The notes below the pieces were generated by a model. That model was given only the letters and a program-made list of their open reading frames with translations. It was not told the origin of the DNA and ran no database searches. From assembly GCA_951799445.1 (NCBI GenBank), contig OX637289.1, positions 4,442,501-4,506,500 of the forward strand: a DNA stretch of 64,000 nt. The letters run 5' to 3'. The translations under genes were made by a program, and so were the position numbers. Origin of the DNA: Pseudisothecium myosuroides (Eukaryota; Streptophyta; Bryopsida; Hypnales; Lembophyllaceae). Below, piece after piece: positions 1 to 9,981 of the stretch (positions within the stretch are counted from its first letter, which is position 1; each line of letters opens with the position of its first letter).

Positions 1-89
1 AAACTCAATTTTTTCTTAAAGTTCTTCCCAATTGACAGATGATCTTGTGGACCACGTTTCGTTTAAAACTAGTCATTCCCCGGCGGCAG

Positions 90-218
90 ACTTCAAGACG
101 AGACAGACACTGTAAATGCTCGGGTTAAAGCTGAGCACAACATTGCAGACATTCAAGCTTGTAAGGGAGCGGAACTTGCAGCTAGAGGTCCTCAGCTTGC
201 AGATCGCAGCAAAACCAG
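90..218 (+). CDS. Exon-like open stretch, unrecognised
   Basis: A 129-nt stretch is bounded by a CAG acceptor (87-89) and a GTATAA donor (from 219). It reads open in one frame for about 42 codons as a charged, Ala-rich, probably helical sequence (it includes VKAEHNIADIQ and AARGPQLADRSKTR). Base composition is clearly less AT-rich than the flanks. I do not recognise the family, and the upstream exons would lie before the window. I could not join it in phase to the other open stretch at 783-964. It may be an internal exon of a gene entering from the left or a gene relic. Confidence 0.25.
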
Positions 219-782
219 GTATAACAGGTTGTAACACTTTTTGTTTTGTCGATGACTCTTCCTTTAATTGGTTGCCAATCTTTGCACCATCTCGTAACGT
301 ACAGATATTCATCTAATACACTTTCATAGTGGTACGTTAGTTAAAACTCTATTGCATATTATTTCTGATGCGACTGCAGAAAGAGGGAAACCTCAGAAAC
401 GACATAAACATGTAGCATCAAAGACACAAAACGTTGAAAGAGTAGGACGGTGAGCACTGAAAATAGCACAAGCAGAAGGTACTGTGTGACATCTTCTACT
501 TTGGAAAAAATAAAAGTTCTCATTGGAGGTCAAACTACTGTGCATTTCTCCCCTTTTTGCACAAAATTCAAAGGATGAACAATTGCACTTGTGTCTTACA
601 TAGAAAGATTATTTGTAGTTCATCTGCCAAAAAACAGCTTCATTTTAAGGGTTAAGAAATAGGGTAAGAGTAAATCAGTAGACTCCAACATGAGGACAAT
701 CAGAAGAACCGTCGCTCAAATTCACATCTGAATACTAGAGACCTATTGAATCCATGACGGCTTCTGAGAATTTTGAACGCAG

Positions 783-964
783 ACCAGAACGTAATCAATT
801 CTTTTGAAATAAAAGATGACGCTTACACCACTCTCGGATCCAATTGCTGGAAATTCGTAATCAGCGAAGACACCGAATGGAATCAAAAGCGCGTCAAAGC
901 TGTCAAGGAGTTGACGGAAGCTAGATCGTCAAACCTGGGTTTTGAAGATGGAATTAATTCTTGA
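783..964 (+). CDS. Possible C-terminal exon or gene fragment, unrecognised
   Basis: After a CAG acceptor the frame is open for 60 codons and ends at TGA. The product is acidic and non-repetitive (it contains DDAYTTLGSNCWKFVISED), looks protein-like, and is more GC-rich than the surroundings. Its required entry phase (one base carried over) does not match the donor at 219, so another exon would be needed between them. No family recognised. A TIR element begins only 25 bp downstream, so the end of the transcript may run into transposon sequence. Confidence 0.3.
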
Positions 965-989
965 ATTAACAGTTAGATCTATGATTTCA

Positions 990-1821
990 GGGTGATTGCA
1001 AGAAACACTTGTACTATTTGTTGCGTTTTGCATTTTTGGACTTTTGGTACTTTTGGTACTATGAGTCACCTTTTGTACTATTGAAGGCATGGATCATAAA
1101 ATTTGAATGGTCAATTGGATTTCAAATTTACTATTCTCACAACAAGTGATGTTCATCATTGGATGACAAAAATGAATGAAAATACTTAATTTGTAATTAA
1201 AAAACAATTTACATTGGCAAATAAAAGGTATTACAAGCCCCAACAGTACTATTGAGTCTTTTTGTGTACCTTGAAGTACTATTTTGAGCCACATGTTACA
1301 ATTTATCCTAGAAAATGAGACTTTCACGTTTCTATTTTTGAAAATTAGGAAATGAGTTATTTTAAAAATGGACATTGTTGTCGACTAAGAGCAAAGTAGG
1401 AAGATCAAAGTTAGAACTAAAAAAACATTTTTAATTCAACATAAATTCAAACTGAATATAGCACACTTTAGACCAATATAAAACACACTTGGAAAATGTT
1501 TTTGGAAATCCCTCCCTTGAAAAGGTGTATTTCTATTAGAAGAGCTAGCTTACCAAATTTGATGATGGTACTCTTCAAAAAGTACTCAATAATACTAAAA
1601 ACCACCCAAACCGCATCTGTGACATATATTCAAAATTCAGTTTCACCTATTAAATTAGTTTTGAAAAAATTGAAATAATTTAAGTGCATTTTCTATTGCT
1701 ATAGGAAGTTAGCTTTTGAATTTCATGTTCATTCAATCATTTTTGCAATACTTATGGCACAAAACAACTTCTGCATTGAACGTGTGACAAAAAATAGTAT
1801 AGGTGTTTCTTGCAATCACCC
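990..1821. mobile_element. Non-autonomous TIR element, GGGTGATTGC family, copy 1
   Basis: The element starts GGGTGATTGCAAGAAACACT and ends in its inverse (AGGTGTTTCTTGCAATCACCC, 1801-1821). The TIRs extend about 30 bp with a few mismatches. A 4-bp direct repeat TTCA lies at 986-989 and 1822-1825 and is the likely target-site duplication. The 832-bp interior is AT-rich and has no transposase. Related ends occur at 7189-7824, 8801 and 9982-10931. Superfamily not assigned. Confidence 0.7.
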
Positions 1822-1825
1822 TTCA

Positions 1826-2635
1826 ATCACTTAATTTTTGTATAAAATTAGAATGAAATTTTTTGAATGAAATGAAATTGTAGTTAATTGTAAATCATAT
1901 TATGCTAATATTAAATAAACATGGATGCATTTGTCTATTCTCATTTTAAATACACCATAATAAATTATAATAAGTGATACTACGTAATAAATTGAACCAT
2001 AATAAATCTTATGTGACCAACTTCACTACTATTTCTAAGAATTTATTAAGGCATTTCATTTCAAATTCAACATCACAGATTTGCAATTTATATGAAAAAT
2101 ATTTTTCTGAAGACCATATATTTTCTATATTTTGAATATCCTCACACTTAGACAAATTCTATATAGTTTCTATTGCATTCTTGAATGTTGTTTTCTTCTA
2201 ATGATCCACTTTTGAGGTGAAGTAGTCCTACGTACATCAATCTCATAAAATTACTAGGATATTTCTTTGTCAAGCCTACCTCAAACTTATAACCGTATAC
2301 AAAATATATACTTTGTAGATCAAAAATCAAAAAGTAAAAGGATCTACCTCAAACCCACCTCAACCGCTTATAATTTTTTATGGATTCTAGTGTAGAGAAA
2401 ACAATATGAAACCAGACTGGCCTCTTTGATATATTGCCTTCTCTAATATCATGTCCTCTGTTCACTAACCAAACTTACTCTAGAAGAATGACATACCCAC
2501 ACCCAGTTTAAAACTCACCCTGAACACTAGCGTATTATGACACTCAGTCTGTCAATTCACGTCACTTTGCATATGAATTGGAAACTAAGAAATTCAAATA
2601 AGATTTAATGTGGAAAGGACTCTAGACCACCAGGA
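1826..2635. other. AT-rich intergenic DNA
   Basis: I see no gene, RNA or clear repeat here. The short open frames are what chance gives in sequence this AT-rich. Confidence 0.6.
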
Positions 2636-3241
2636 ACTATATTGTCATAGTTTTATAGAATTTCTAATAACTACAAGTCATTTTGGCGCCTGGATTAGTA
2701 TTAAAGAGGTATGGCACAAATAATGGATAACAGTCAGAATAACTCCATTCTTCAATTACTCTTAATGTCCAAGTAATGGATAACAGTCAGCTGGAGGAGT
2801 CCAGATTGCATATATTTTCCCACAAAGCCTGGAAACCAATCACACCAAATCAAATTTCTTTCAATCTACATTTTCTAGTGTCCTGCAAGAGTGCAAGGCA
2901 AAGCTCGGTTCAGTCCAAGCGCAAGGAGGATTCGCAGGAAAATCACGCAAGGCAGCATCAACATGTATCCATTAATAGGTAAGCTTGCCAATTTTGACAT
3001 ATTGCGGAACTTAATTTCTCACGATCAGCCACTTTGAGGTAGAATGAAAAAAATTTGATCCATACGGCTAGCGGGCTAGCTCTACAGATTTGGCCTTGTA
3101 TCTCGCCACAGCTCTTCATGGCCTAGAGGGATCTTCCATCCAACAATCACATTCCTTCATATTTGTTAAATGCTTAAATGATCAATTACGATCCTGTATC
3201 TTACTTCTGGATTCAAGTCATTCATTTTGTTGTGAAGGAAA

Positions 3242-3442
3242 TAACGGATATTTTGTTAAAATGGCAATATTCCACAAATTTGGCACTTTTAGGTTTATAC
3301 CATGTGGTCTGAAATGTAAACTAATCCTAGATTTTAGACCATGTGGTCTGAAATCTATACCAGTCCTAAAATCTATGCCAGTCCTAAAAAATGAATGGAA
3401 CAATGGCGGAAGAATATTGCCATTTTAACGAAATATCCGTTA
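3242..3442. mobile_element. Palindromic MITE, 201 bp
   Basis: TAACGGATATTTTGTTAAAA at the left is mirrored by TTTTAACGAAATATCCGTTA at the right; the TIR is about 31 bp with one mismatch. The interior repeats 'CCATGTGGTCTGAAAT' twice. Its TIR resembles the GTCAATTTCGTTAAATTGGC family found elsewhere in the window. It sits inside the 2.4-kb long-TIR element. Confidence 0.65.
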
Positions 3443-4357
3443 AATGGACACGATGGAAGTTCGAGGATGACGGAGATTGTACTTGTGACAAGTGATCGAG
3501 CATGATTTTTAAAATGGTAACAAATATGAACGAAATGGATCAGCAACTAATAAAGTTGGGAGGAACAGGGTTGTGAGGGCAAGCGCAACCAGAGAGAGAA
3601 CCAGATTCGGAATCGTTGCTAACAGTTGTTGCCTCCAGCCACAAAGTTTTGCTTAAGAATTTCCGAGGAACATGGTTGTGCTGCAGTAGAGAATCATTTA
3701 TTATTGTAAAACCAATTGGCCAATTGGTCAAAAGTGGCCATTCCCATATCTAAGCCTGAGAGGAAACAAATCTCATCGAAGCACCAAGAACTGTAATAAA
3801 ATGCAACAATTGAAAGAAGCATTGATCAATTTCATTAAATTGGCGGAATTCCGCACCTTTCAGAAAGCACTAGGTTCTGGAAAATGAAGCCATAGATTTT
3901 GGACCTTTACGTATACAATCATGGATGTCACAACTTCTGGCGCCATCTGGAATGAAGTCACTCTAACGACATTAAAGCTAAGAAGAGATCATGATACTTT
4001 ACTGTACGAACTTGAATGATAAAAATATGTTTGGAAGTAACAAGAATGCACTATTAAGTAAAATGTGTCCGAACACTACTGGGATTATTATAAGAGATCC
4101 AGTTGATACCCAGGGGAGACAAGTCTTCTTGTTGTTGAAGTTAACCAGTTCTGAACTTCTTAGTTCTGACTGTTAAAACTCAAACGCATATTTTGTATGG
4201 CTGGAAGTTATCACTACAATTTGCAATGTACTTTTTGATCAGAATTCAAAAGTCTAGATTATCAATTCATTTCAATTGGAAGTTTGGAACCACCACCATC
4301 AATGATATGCATCACGACTAAAGAAAAATCAGAAACCTTCAGCCTGATTTGTCCGTA

Positions 4358-4517
4358 ACGCCAATTTCGTTAAATTGGCGATACATATTCCAGTTACTTT
4401 GGCGCGGTTCAGGCCGCGCGGCCTGATACCAAAATCTGTACCTGTCCTAGTTTGTGGTCTGCAATTGAATGATCTTTGTGAACAAGTTTTGGCTTGTGGA
4501 ATATCGCCAATTTAGCG
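4358..4517. mobile_element. MITE of the CCAATTTCGTTAAATTGGC family
   Basis: Left end CGCCAATTTCGTTAAATTGG, right end ATCGCCAATTTAGCG. It is about 160 bp, nested in the long-TIR element, with a GTGGTCTG motif inside as in the 3242 copy. A lone end of the same family lies at about 3831-3860. Confidence 0.55.
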
Positions 4518-5059
4518 ATGAGAATGCAAGGCAAGGATACTGTAAGAGCCAAATCTGCAGAGCTTGCCCGCTAGCCGCATGGATCAAATTTTTATCAATC
4601 TATGCATTTAGTACGGAGTACCATCCAACCTCAAAGTGTCTGATCGTGAGAAAGTTCCGCAATCACAATTGGCAAGCTTACCTATGGACATATGTTGATG
4701 CTGCGTTGCGTAATTTTTCCTGCGAATAATTATTGCGCTTGGACTGAACCGAGCTCTGCCTTGCTGGACACTAGAAACTGTAGATTGAAAGAAATTTGAT
4801 TTGGTGTGATTAATTTCCAGGCTTCGTGGGAAAATATATAACTGACTGTTATCCATCATTTGCACATTAAGAGTAATTGAAGAATCTCTAGGTCTCGAAG
4901 TATACAGTATGTGCCATGCATGCCTCTTTATTACTAACTGCAATCCAGGCGCTAAAATGACTTAGTTGTGGTTATTAGAAATTCTATAAAACTGTGCCAA
5001 TATAGGGTATTATCTGATCTCTAATATGAAGTAAGTTTCTAATTCTATCTCTTGTCTTT

Positions 5060-6011
5060 AATTTCCAAATTCTGGCATGGCTCTTGGACTTGCTCTTGTA
5101 CTGGATTTTTTTGTTTCTCGTTGTTCCTTTAACATTCCTGTAGGTTCTTTGCGCTTCCTTGGCTTAGGTACAACAACTTCAAGTGATGAAGGTACAGTTG
5201 CCTTGTATTTCGTCTATTCTGCACACTTCTTTTTGGCTGGGGGTTGCACAACTTCAACTGCAGATATGGCCAATTTCATTAAAATGGTGGTATTCCATGT
5301 GCCATTTTCACACCCTGACATCTATGACCTATATACATTGCTAACATCTAGGTCAGTTTTAGATTTCAGACATCTAGGACTGGCATAGATATCAGATCAC
5401 GCAGTCTGAAAAATCTAGGATTCTTATAGATTTTACATATCTAGGACAATCATAGATTTCAAAAATCTAGTACTGGTGTAAATTTTGGTGTAGAAAAAAT
5501 AGTTCAGACTGTGCGGTCTGAACTGCTAAAAGTGCCAAATTAACGGAATACCGCCATTTTAATGAAATTGACAAATAGATGGCTCACTGATCTTCTCAAG
5601 TGCTCCTCTGTTGATAAAGAAGCCTGAATGTTTTGTCTTGACCTTTTCCTTCACAAAATACTTATCTAATTCCTCATCATCAATGAAAGAATCATCACTG
5701 TCATACCAATCTTCAGCAGGACCATCATCCACATTGTCATTTTCATCGTCACTGCCTTCTCCCTGGAACAAACGCTCGATCCTCTCAATCACAGCGGTCA
5801 GTCGATTGGGAGCTTGATGTATTGGATCCATGACAGTAGCTGCAGGGGCCAATGCAATTTGGGCGTCTAATGTAGAGGTAGAGTTTGCTGAAACATTTGA
5901 AGGCACCCCCAACTCCAGCTCTCTTTTGGCATTCGACACCAACTTCTTCCACGAAACGACTGCAGTTTTGCCCTCCGTTAATTCCACATAGAATCACTGC
6001 CGTGATGCCAT
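5060..6011 (-). pseudogene. UBN: Ubinuclein-like pseudogene (HIRA-complex subunit fragment), copy A
   Basis: On the minus strand the frame begins at an ATG at 6011. It reads a conserved N-terminal segment (EGKTAVVSWKKLV, AKRELELGVPSN) and then the acidic ubinuclein/Hpc2-related core (DWYDSDDSFIDDEELDKYF then KTKHSGFFINRG). Ubinucleins hold histone H3.3-H4 in the HIRA chaperone, and this core is the diagnostic HUN/HRD domain. The copy is dead: codon 6 is TGA where the 28.9-kb and 37.3-kb copies have CGA, and a 304-bp MITE (5269-5572) splits it. Homology resumes beyond the MITE at about 5266-5060 (SSLEVVVPKPRKRK) with further stops. It lacks the rest of a full ubinuclein. The family assignment is firm; the extent of the 3' part is approximate. 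Confidence 0.7.
5269..5572. mobile_element. MITE inserted in the ubinuclein pseudogene
   Basis: GCCAATTTCATTAAAATGGT at the left and ACCGCCATTTTAATGAAATTGAC-type sequence at the right form about 40-bp imperfect TIRs. The interior repeats GATTTC/ATCTAGG-type motifs. Ubinuclein homology stops at one edge and resumes at the other, so the insertion came after the gene fragment was placed here. Confidence 0.7.
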
Positions 6012-6680
6012 GGCTTCAAAAGAGTTTCTCTTTCTACACTGATGGTACTCTGTTTACTATCGTTGTCTAATGGGAACCTTGGAAGAGGGAAACGATAATA
6101 AAAAAGTTCTAAGTTCTAAGTTCTAATGACCTAATGTTCTATAGTTGTCGTAACTCTAATTCTTAGTAGGAGAAGACAATAGAAAATACAATGACCCTAC
6201 AATGTTCCTTAGTCTTCTTAAAACTCTACCTAGAACCTATTTGTTGCCAAAGATGAGAATTTGCAAGTCTCTTTAGTACAATTAACTAGCATGTGCACTA
6301 TTTTGATTGTCACCTAAAAAGGGTAAAACCAAAGTTAATAGTTTATGTTAACACATGTCAACACCACAAGACCAAATGAACAATTGAACATTTAGGTGAA
6401 ATCAAGTGTCTTATATAGTTTTTGATAAAAGTCTCGTTAGATGGGTGAATTCACTTGGACCCTCAAATAATAAATATTGTGTGTCTCAACAGTGAGGTAG
6501 GATTTGTTAAGTGGGTGAATCCACTTGGACCCTCAAATAATAAATATTGTGTGTCTCGGTAGTGAGGTAGGATCTATTGGATGTAAATGTTCACCTCGGT
6601 AGTTGGGAATTTGATTTTGCAAACATCTTATCAGCCTCATGATGTGCCTCAAATGATTCTTGATGCAAACAACTTTTTTC
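6012..6680. repeat. 5' part of the duplicated ubinuclein unit, with internal tandem duplication
   Basis: This stretch matches the DNA upstream of the ubinuclein ATG in the two large-palindrome copies (compare 37355-37860). Shared landmarks include CTCTAATT, TAGCATGT, ACACCACAAG, TATATAG and AATAAATATTGTGTG. Homology therefore covers more than 600 bp of non-coding DNA plus the gene fragment. In this copy a segment of about 70 bp containing CACTTGGACCCTCAAATAAT occurs twice in tandem (about 6433-6502 and 6503-6572). Confidence 0.6.
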
Positions 6681-7017
6681 AAAAGCCTTCCTTATTAATA
6701 AGTAGTTCAATTGATTGAACAATAAGGCTATAAGTGAATGATCAATGATTCAATTAAATTATGTAGATTCTTAGTCGGATCAATGGATCATAGAAAGTGT
6801 CAGAAGGAGGTCTAAAGCTCTTTCAAATTTCTTAGTTTTCAAATCATATGCAACACGATGTGAAATAATAGAGTGTCACAGTATATAAGCATTTGGAGTG
6901 AGTTTTAAATTGGGTATGAGTGTGTCAATTTTTTAGAATTTGGTTAGTAAATAGAGGACATAATATTAGAGAAATTTAAAGTAGACACACCTATTCCCGT
7001 CTCTATATTCCATTCCT

Positions 7018-7075
7018 CATCATGTACCAATGGTGCACATTTTCTTTGCAGAATGTATTCCATTGGTACATGATG
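7018..7075. repeat. Perfect 16-bp hairpin with 26-nt loop
   Basis: CATCATGTACCAATGG at 7018-7033 is exactly mirrored at 7060-7075. The surrounding DNA is AT-rich and non-coding. It could be a tiny MITE relic or a small-RNA hairpin; no further evidence for either. Confidence 0.5.
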
Positions 7076-7188
7076 ACATAATAGGGTATAGGGACAAGAA
7101 TGGATGCATCTATGTTATATCAAAGAAGTCAATTTGGTTTCATGAATATTATTACTTCTATACAAAATCTATAAGGAATTATAAGCAC

Positions 7189-7824
7189 GTGATTGCAGAA
7201 AATACTAGTACTATTTGTTGTATTTTCACTTTTGTACTTGGGAATTTTTTTTGAAATATGGAATATCTTCAAATAACACTAAAAATAATGTACTTTCCAA
7301 AATTTAAATTTAGAAAACCTATTCTCTAAACATTATGTACAAAATAGAGAAACTAAAATTTCAAGATAATAGATATTTTATGTTATGTTAGAAAATAGGA
7401 AAAAACTTCAAAAAAATAAATATATAAATGACCATTTTTTTCAACCTATAGGGGCTTCTAATCAACTAGAAATTTATTCTTGATTGAACTTCTAGTTACA
7501 TCATGATGAAAAATAATTATACAATCATAAAATTATTATGTTGATACCAAAAGTTTTCATTATTAGTTTCAGATTTTTTTTAAAAGACCAAATTAGTACT
7601 AAAAAAACACAAATGATTAGAATGATTGACATCCAATCGGGGGTATTTAAAAAATAACAAATCATTTTTTATAAGTATAAAGAGATTAATTATTATGTGT
7701 AATGTTCTTGTGTACCTAGATAAGAATTTGGGATCCTTTAGAGGTATAATGAAATGTTATGACCAAAAAACATATCGCCCTTCAAAGTGCTACATAATTG
7801 TACAAGTGTTTCTTGCAATCACCC
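7189..7824. mobile_element. Non-autonomous TIR element, GGGTGATTGC family, copy 2
   Basis: Left end GTGATTGCAGAAAATACTAG followed by TACTATTTG as in copy 1; right end GTGTTTCTTGCAATCACCC. It is 636 bp, AT-rich, without coding capacity. No clear target duplication. A lone MITE end (TGTCAATTTTGTTAAAGTGG) follows at about 7836. Confidence 0.55.
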
Positions 7825-7865
7825 AAGAAGGTATTGTCAATTTTGTTAAAGTGGTGAAATTATGA

Positions 7866-8800
7866 AACCAAAAATTGTGACATATATGTATATAAAAGGT
7901 ATAAAATCTAAGACAAATATAGATTTATGTTTCAGAAGAGTTGATCTAAAAAGTGCCTAGGTATAATTGAAATACCTCTAATTTAATAAAGTGGATTGTC
8001 TCTAAATTTTTATGTATATCAAAATATCACAAGTTGTGAGAAGTTGTTAGATGTAATCTTGTCATCATGGATTTGTGGTCATCAACCAATCTACCAATCC
8101 AAGAAATTTACAAAGTTATAAAATATTTGTTTTGTATCGAGTAGTTCCAATTAGGAACTCAAAGGATCAAACTCTATATCAACCAAGATATCACTGACTA
8201 TGTTCACTGTGAATCATACAAAAACCTACATGTCGCAACTATGAATTGAAAGGATGGCATGTCCAAAACTATCAAGAACATTGCATATGTAAGTTTATAG
8301 TCTTCAATTCACAATTATAAGGTTAGCTCTAAGAGAGGCGCCAAGAATAGCATTCATTACCTAGGTCTATATGGCTTAGAGGACCTATCATTTATTAGTT
8401 TTGTATGTTATATTGACAACATTTTACAATGCACATCATTAATACTTGTACATGACACCCCATGTTTCACAACATTGACATTTTCTAATCTATACACTAA
8501 ACAACCAAGTTTATTCAAAATTAATTAAATTAATACACTTTCCAATAATAATTCACACTAGTTTGGAAATTATGCAAATTTGCAGATATTAATATGGAAG
8601 TTCACAATTAGTATTTTAAGAAAAATCAATTATAAATAATACATGTAGTTGATAACATTATTTATGCTATCTCATACAGTGTGAGTGTCATCCAGATACC
8701 ATTGGCACCAATCTTATTTCCATCCACTTTTAATCAACATCCATCCAATTTCATCTAAAATGAATACATCCTAAATCTTCAAACTATTTAGACTACATTT
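7866..8800. other. AT-rich intergenic DNA
   Basis: No gene, RNA gene or clear repeat seen. A left end of the GGGTGATTGC family (GGGTGAAAGTAAGAAACACT) begins at 8801 and is interrupted 26 bp later by the next element. Confidence 0.5.
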
Positions 8801-8826
8801 GGGTGAAAGTAAGAAACACTTGTAGT

Positions 8827-9766
8827 TTAACCCCTAAAGGACCGAGGCCTTTTTTCTGCCAGAAAACATTCAAAACTGCCATTTCTATAGTAAAGAGTTT
8901 AAAAAAAGTTAAATTGTTTTTTTTTCACATGTAACCATAGGATCTTACACCTAAATAGAATGAAAAGGTGTGGGAAAAATTTCAGAATTTTTGACAGCAC
9001 AAATTGCAAGATTTTTGTGTTTAAAGTGGAAAATACAAGTTTTTCAGTACATTGCGGGACTAGATTTTTTGACTTTCAACATTTTTAACTTTAAATTTTT
9101 GCACTACAGAGTTTTGAGCTTTAAATCTATATAGTGGAGAATTGGGTTGAGAGTCTAGGGAAAAGAAAAAAAATTCAAAAAAACTTAATTATCATTCTTA
9201 AAAAAATTGTTAAGTAGAAGTAGGTACAAGATAGAAGGAAAATCTAAAATATTCATAAATTCAAGATGGAATTAAAATGCAATAATACCAGTGGTGAGAT
9301 TGTTCTAGCAAGTAAACTAAACCATGGAAAAAAAAAATTGAAAAATTTGAAAATTTTCATTCAGAAATGAATCCTACAAGTTATTTTTTTCAAGAAGATG
9401 CTTTAACTGCCCAAAAAACAAGAATGTCCATAACTTTTTCATAACCAATCCAATTGAAATGAGTCAAAGCTTTCTAGATAGAAAAAAATATAATCTATGA
9501 GAAAAAAATATTTTAAGAATTTTTTTTTGAATTTTTGCAATTCTTTTTGGCTGCCCGGGCTGCCCCCCGTCCCATGTTTTAAGCTTATTTGGTCATAACT
9601 ATTGTTCCCGGGCATTGATTGTGAAAAAAATTATATTCCTATAAAGCTAATCAGATTTTCTACCTCCTAAAAAAGTTTAAAAAAATCAGGAGAAAATTTT
9701 AGCCTGTAGGTACTTGCCCAAAACCGCATTTGTCCCCCGAAGGAACAACAGTCCTTTAGGGGTTAA
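8827..9766. mobile_element. TTAA-flanked piggyBac-like non-autonomous element (copy a)
   Basis: TTAA-CCCCTAAAGGACC at the left is mirrored by TCCTTTAGGGG-TTAA at the right (TTAA at 8827-8830 and 9763-9766). The interior contains a conserved G/C-rich island (GCTGCCCGGGCTGCCCCCC, about 9550) in otherwise AT-rich DNA. The copy at 48078-49019 is the same family in opposite orientation and 21090-21770 is a truncated relative. No transposase frame. It is inserted inside a GGGTGATTGC-family TIR. The TTAA duplication and CCC-starting TIR are the known signature of piggyBac elements; assignment to that superfamily is inference. Confidence 0.7.
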
Positions 9767-9981
9767 TGCACATCCATCTCAAATGCAATCATAACTTTTG
9801 GAAAATAAAGTCAAGGTACTTCAAATTCATATTGAAAGTGTATTATACAATCTAAATTATAGTCAATATTTTTTGAAATTTAACAAAAACCATATACTGT
9901 TATTTAGAAGTTGTTGTTTTTTGGAAAAATTTGTTGCTTTGACAATTTTTAGTATGGTTATGAAGTATCCCAAAAAATGAA

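Larger units (their letters stand above)
2636..5012. mobile_element. About 2.4-kb element with about 465-bp terminal inverted repeats
   Basis: The segment 2636-3095 reappears inverted at about 4545-5012. Matching blocks in order include a stretch around AGTTTTATAGAATTTCTAAT at the outer edge, GGATAACAGTCAG, a block containing CGGTTCAGTCCAAGCGCAA, and GCTAGCGGGC at the inner edge. The arms differ by substitutions and small indels, so the element is not recent. The interior (3096-4544) holds smaller MITEs and no transposase. Long TIRs without coding capacity fit a foldback or non-autonomous Mutator-like element. I could not identify a target-site duplication. Confidence 0.6.

Noticed and set aside
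8827..9766. PIF/Harbinger (TTA/TAA) assignment for the TTAA elements
   Set aside because: TTA at one end faces TAA at the other in the needed direct orientation; only the palindrome TTAA is a true direct duplication.
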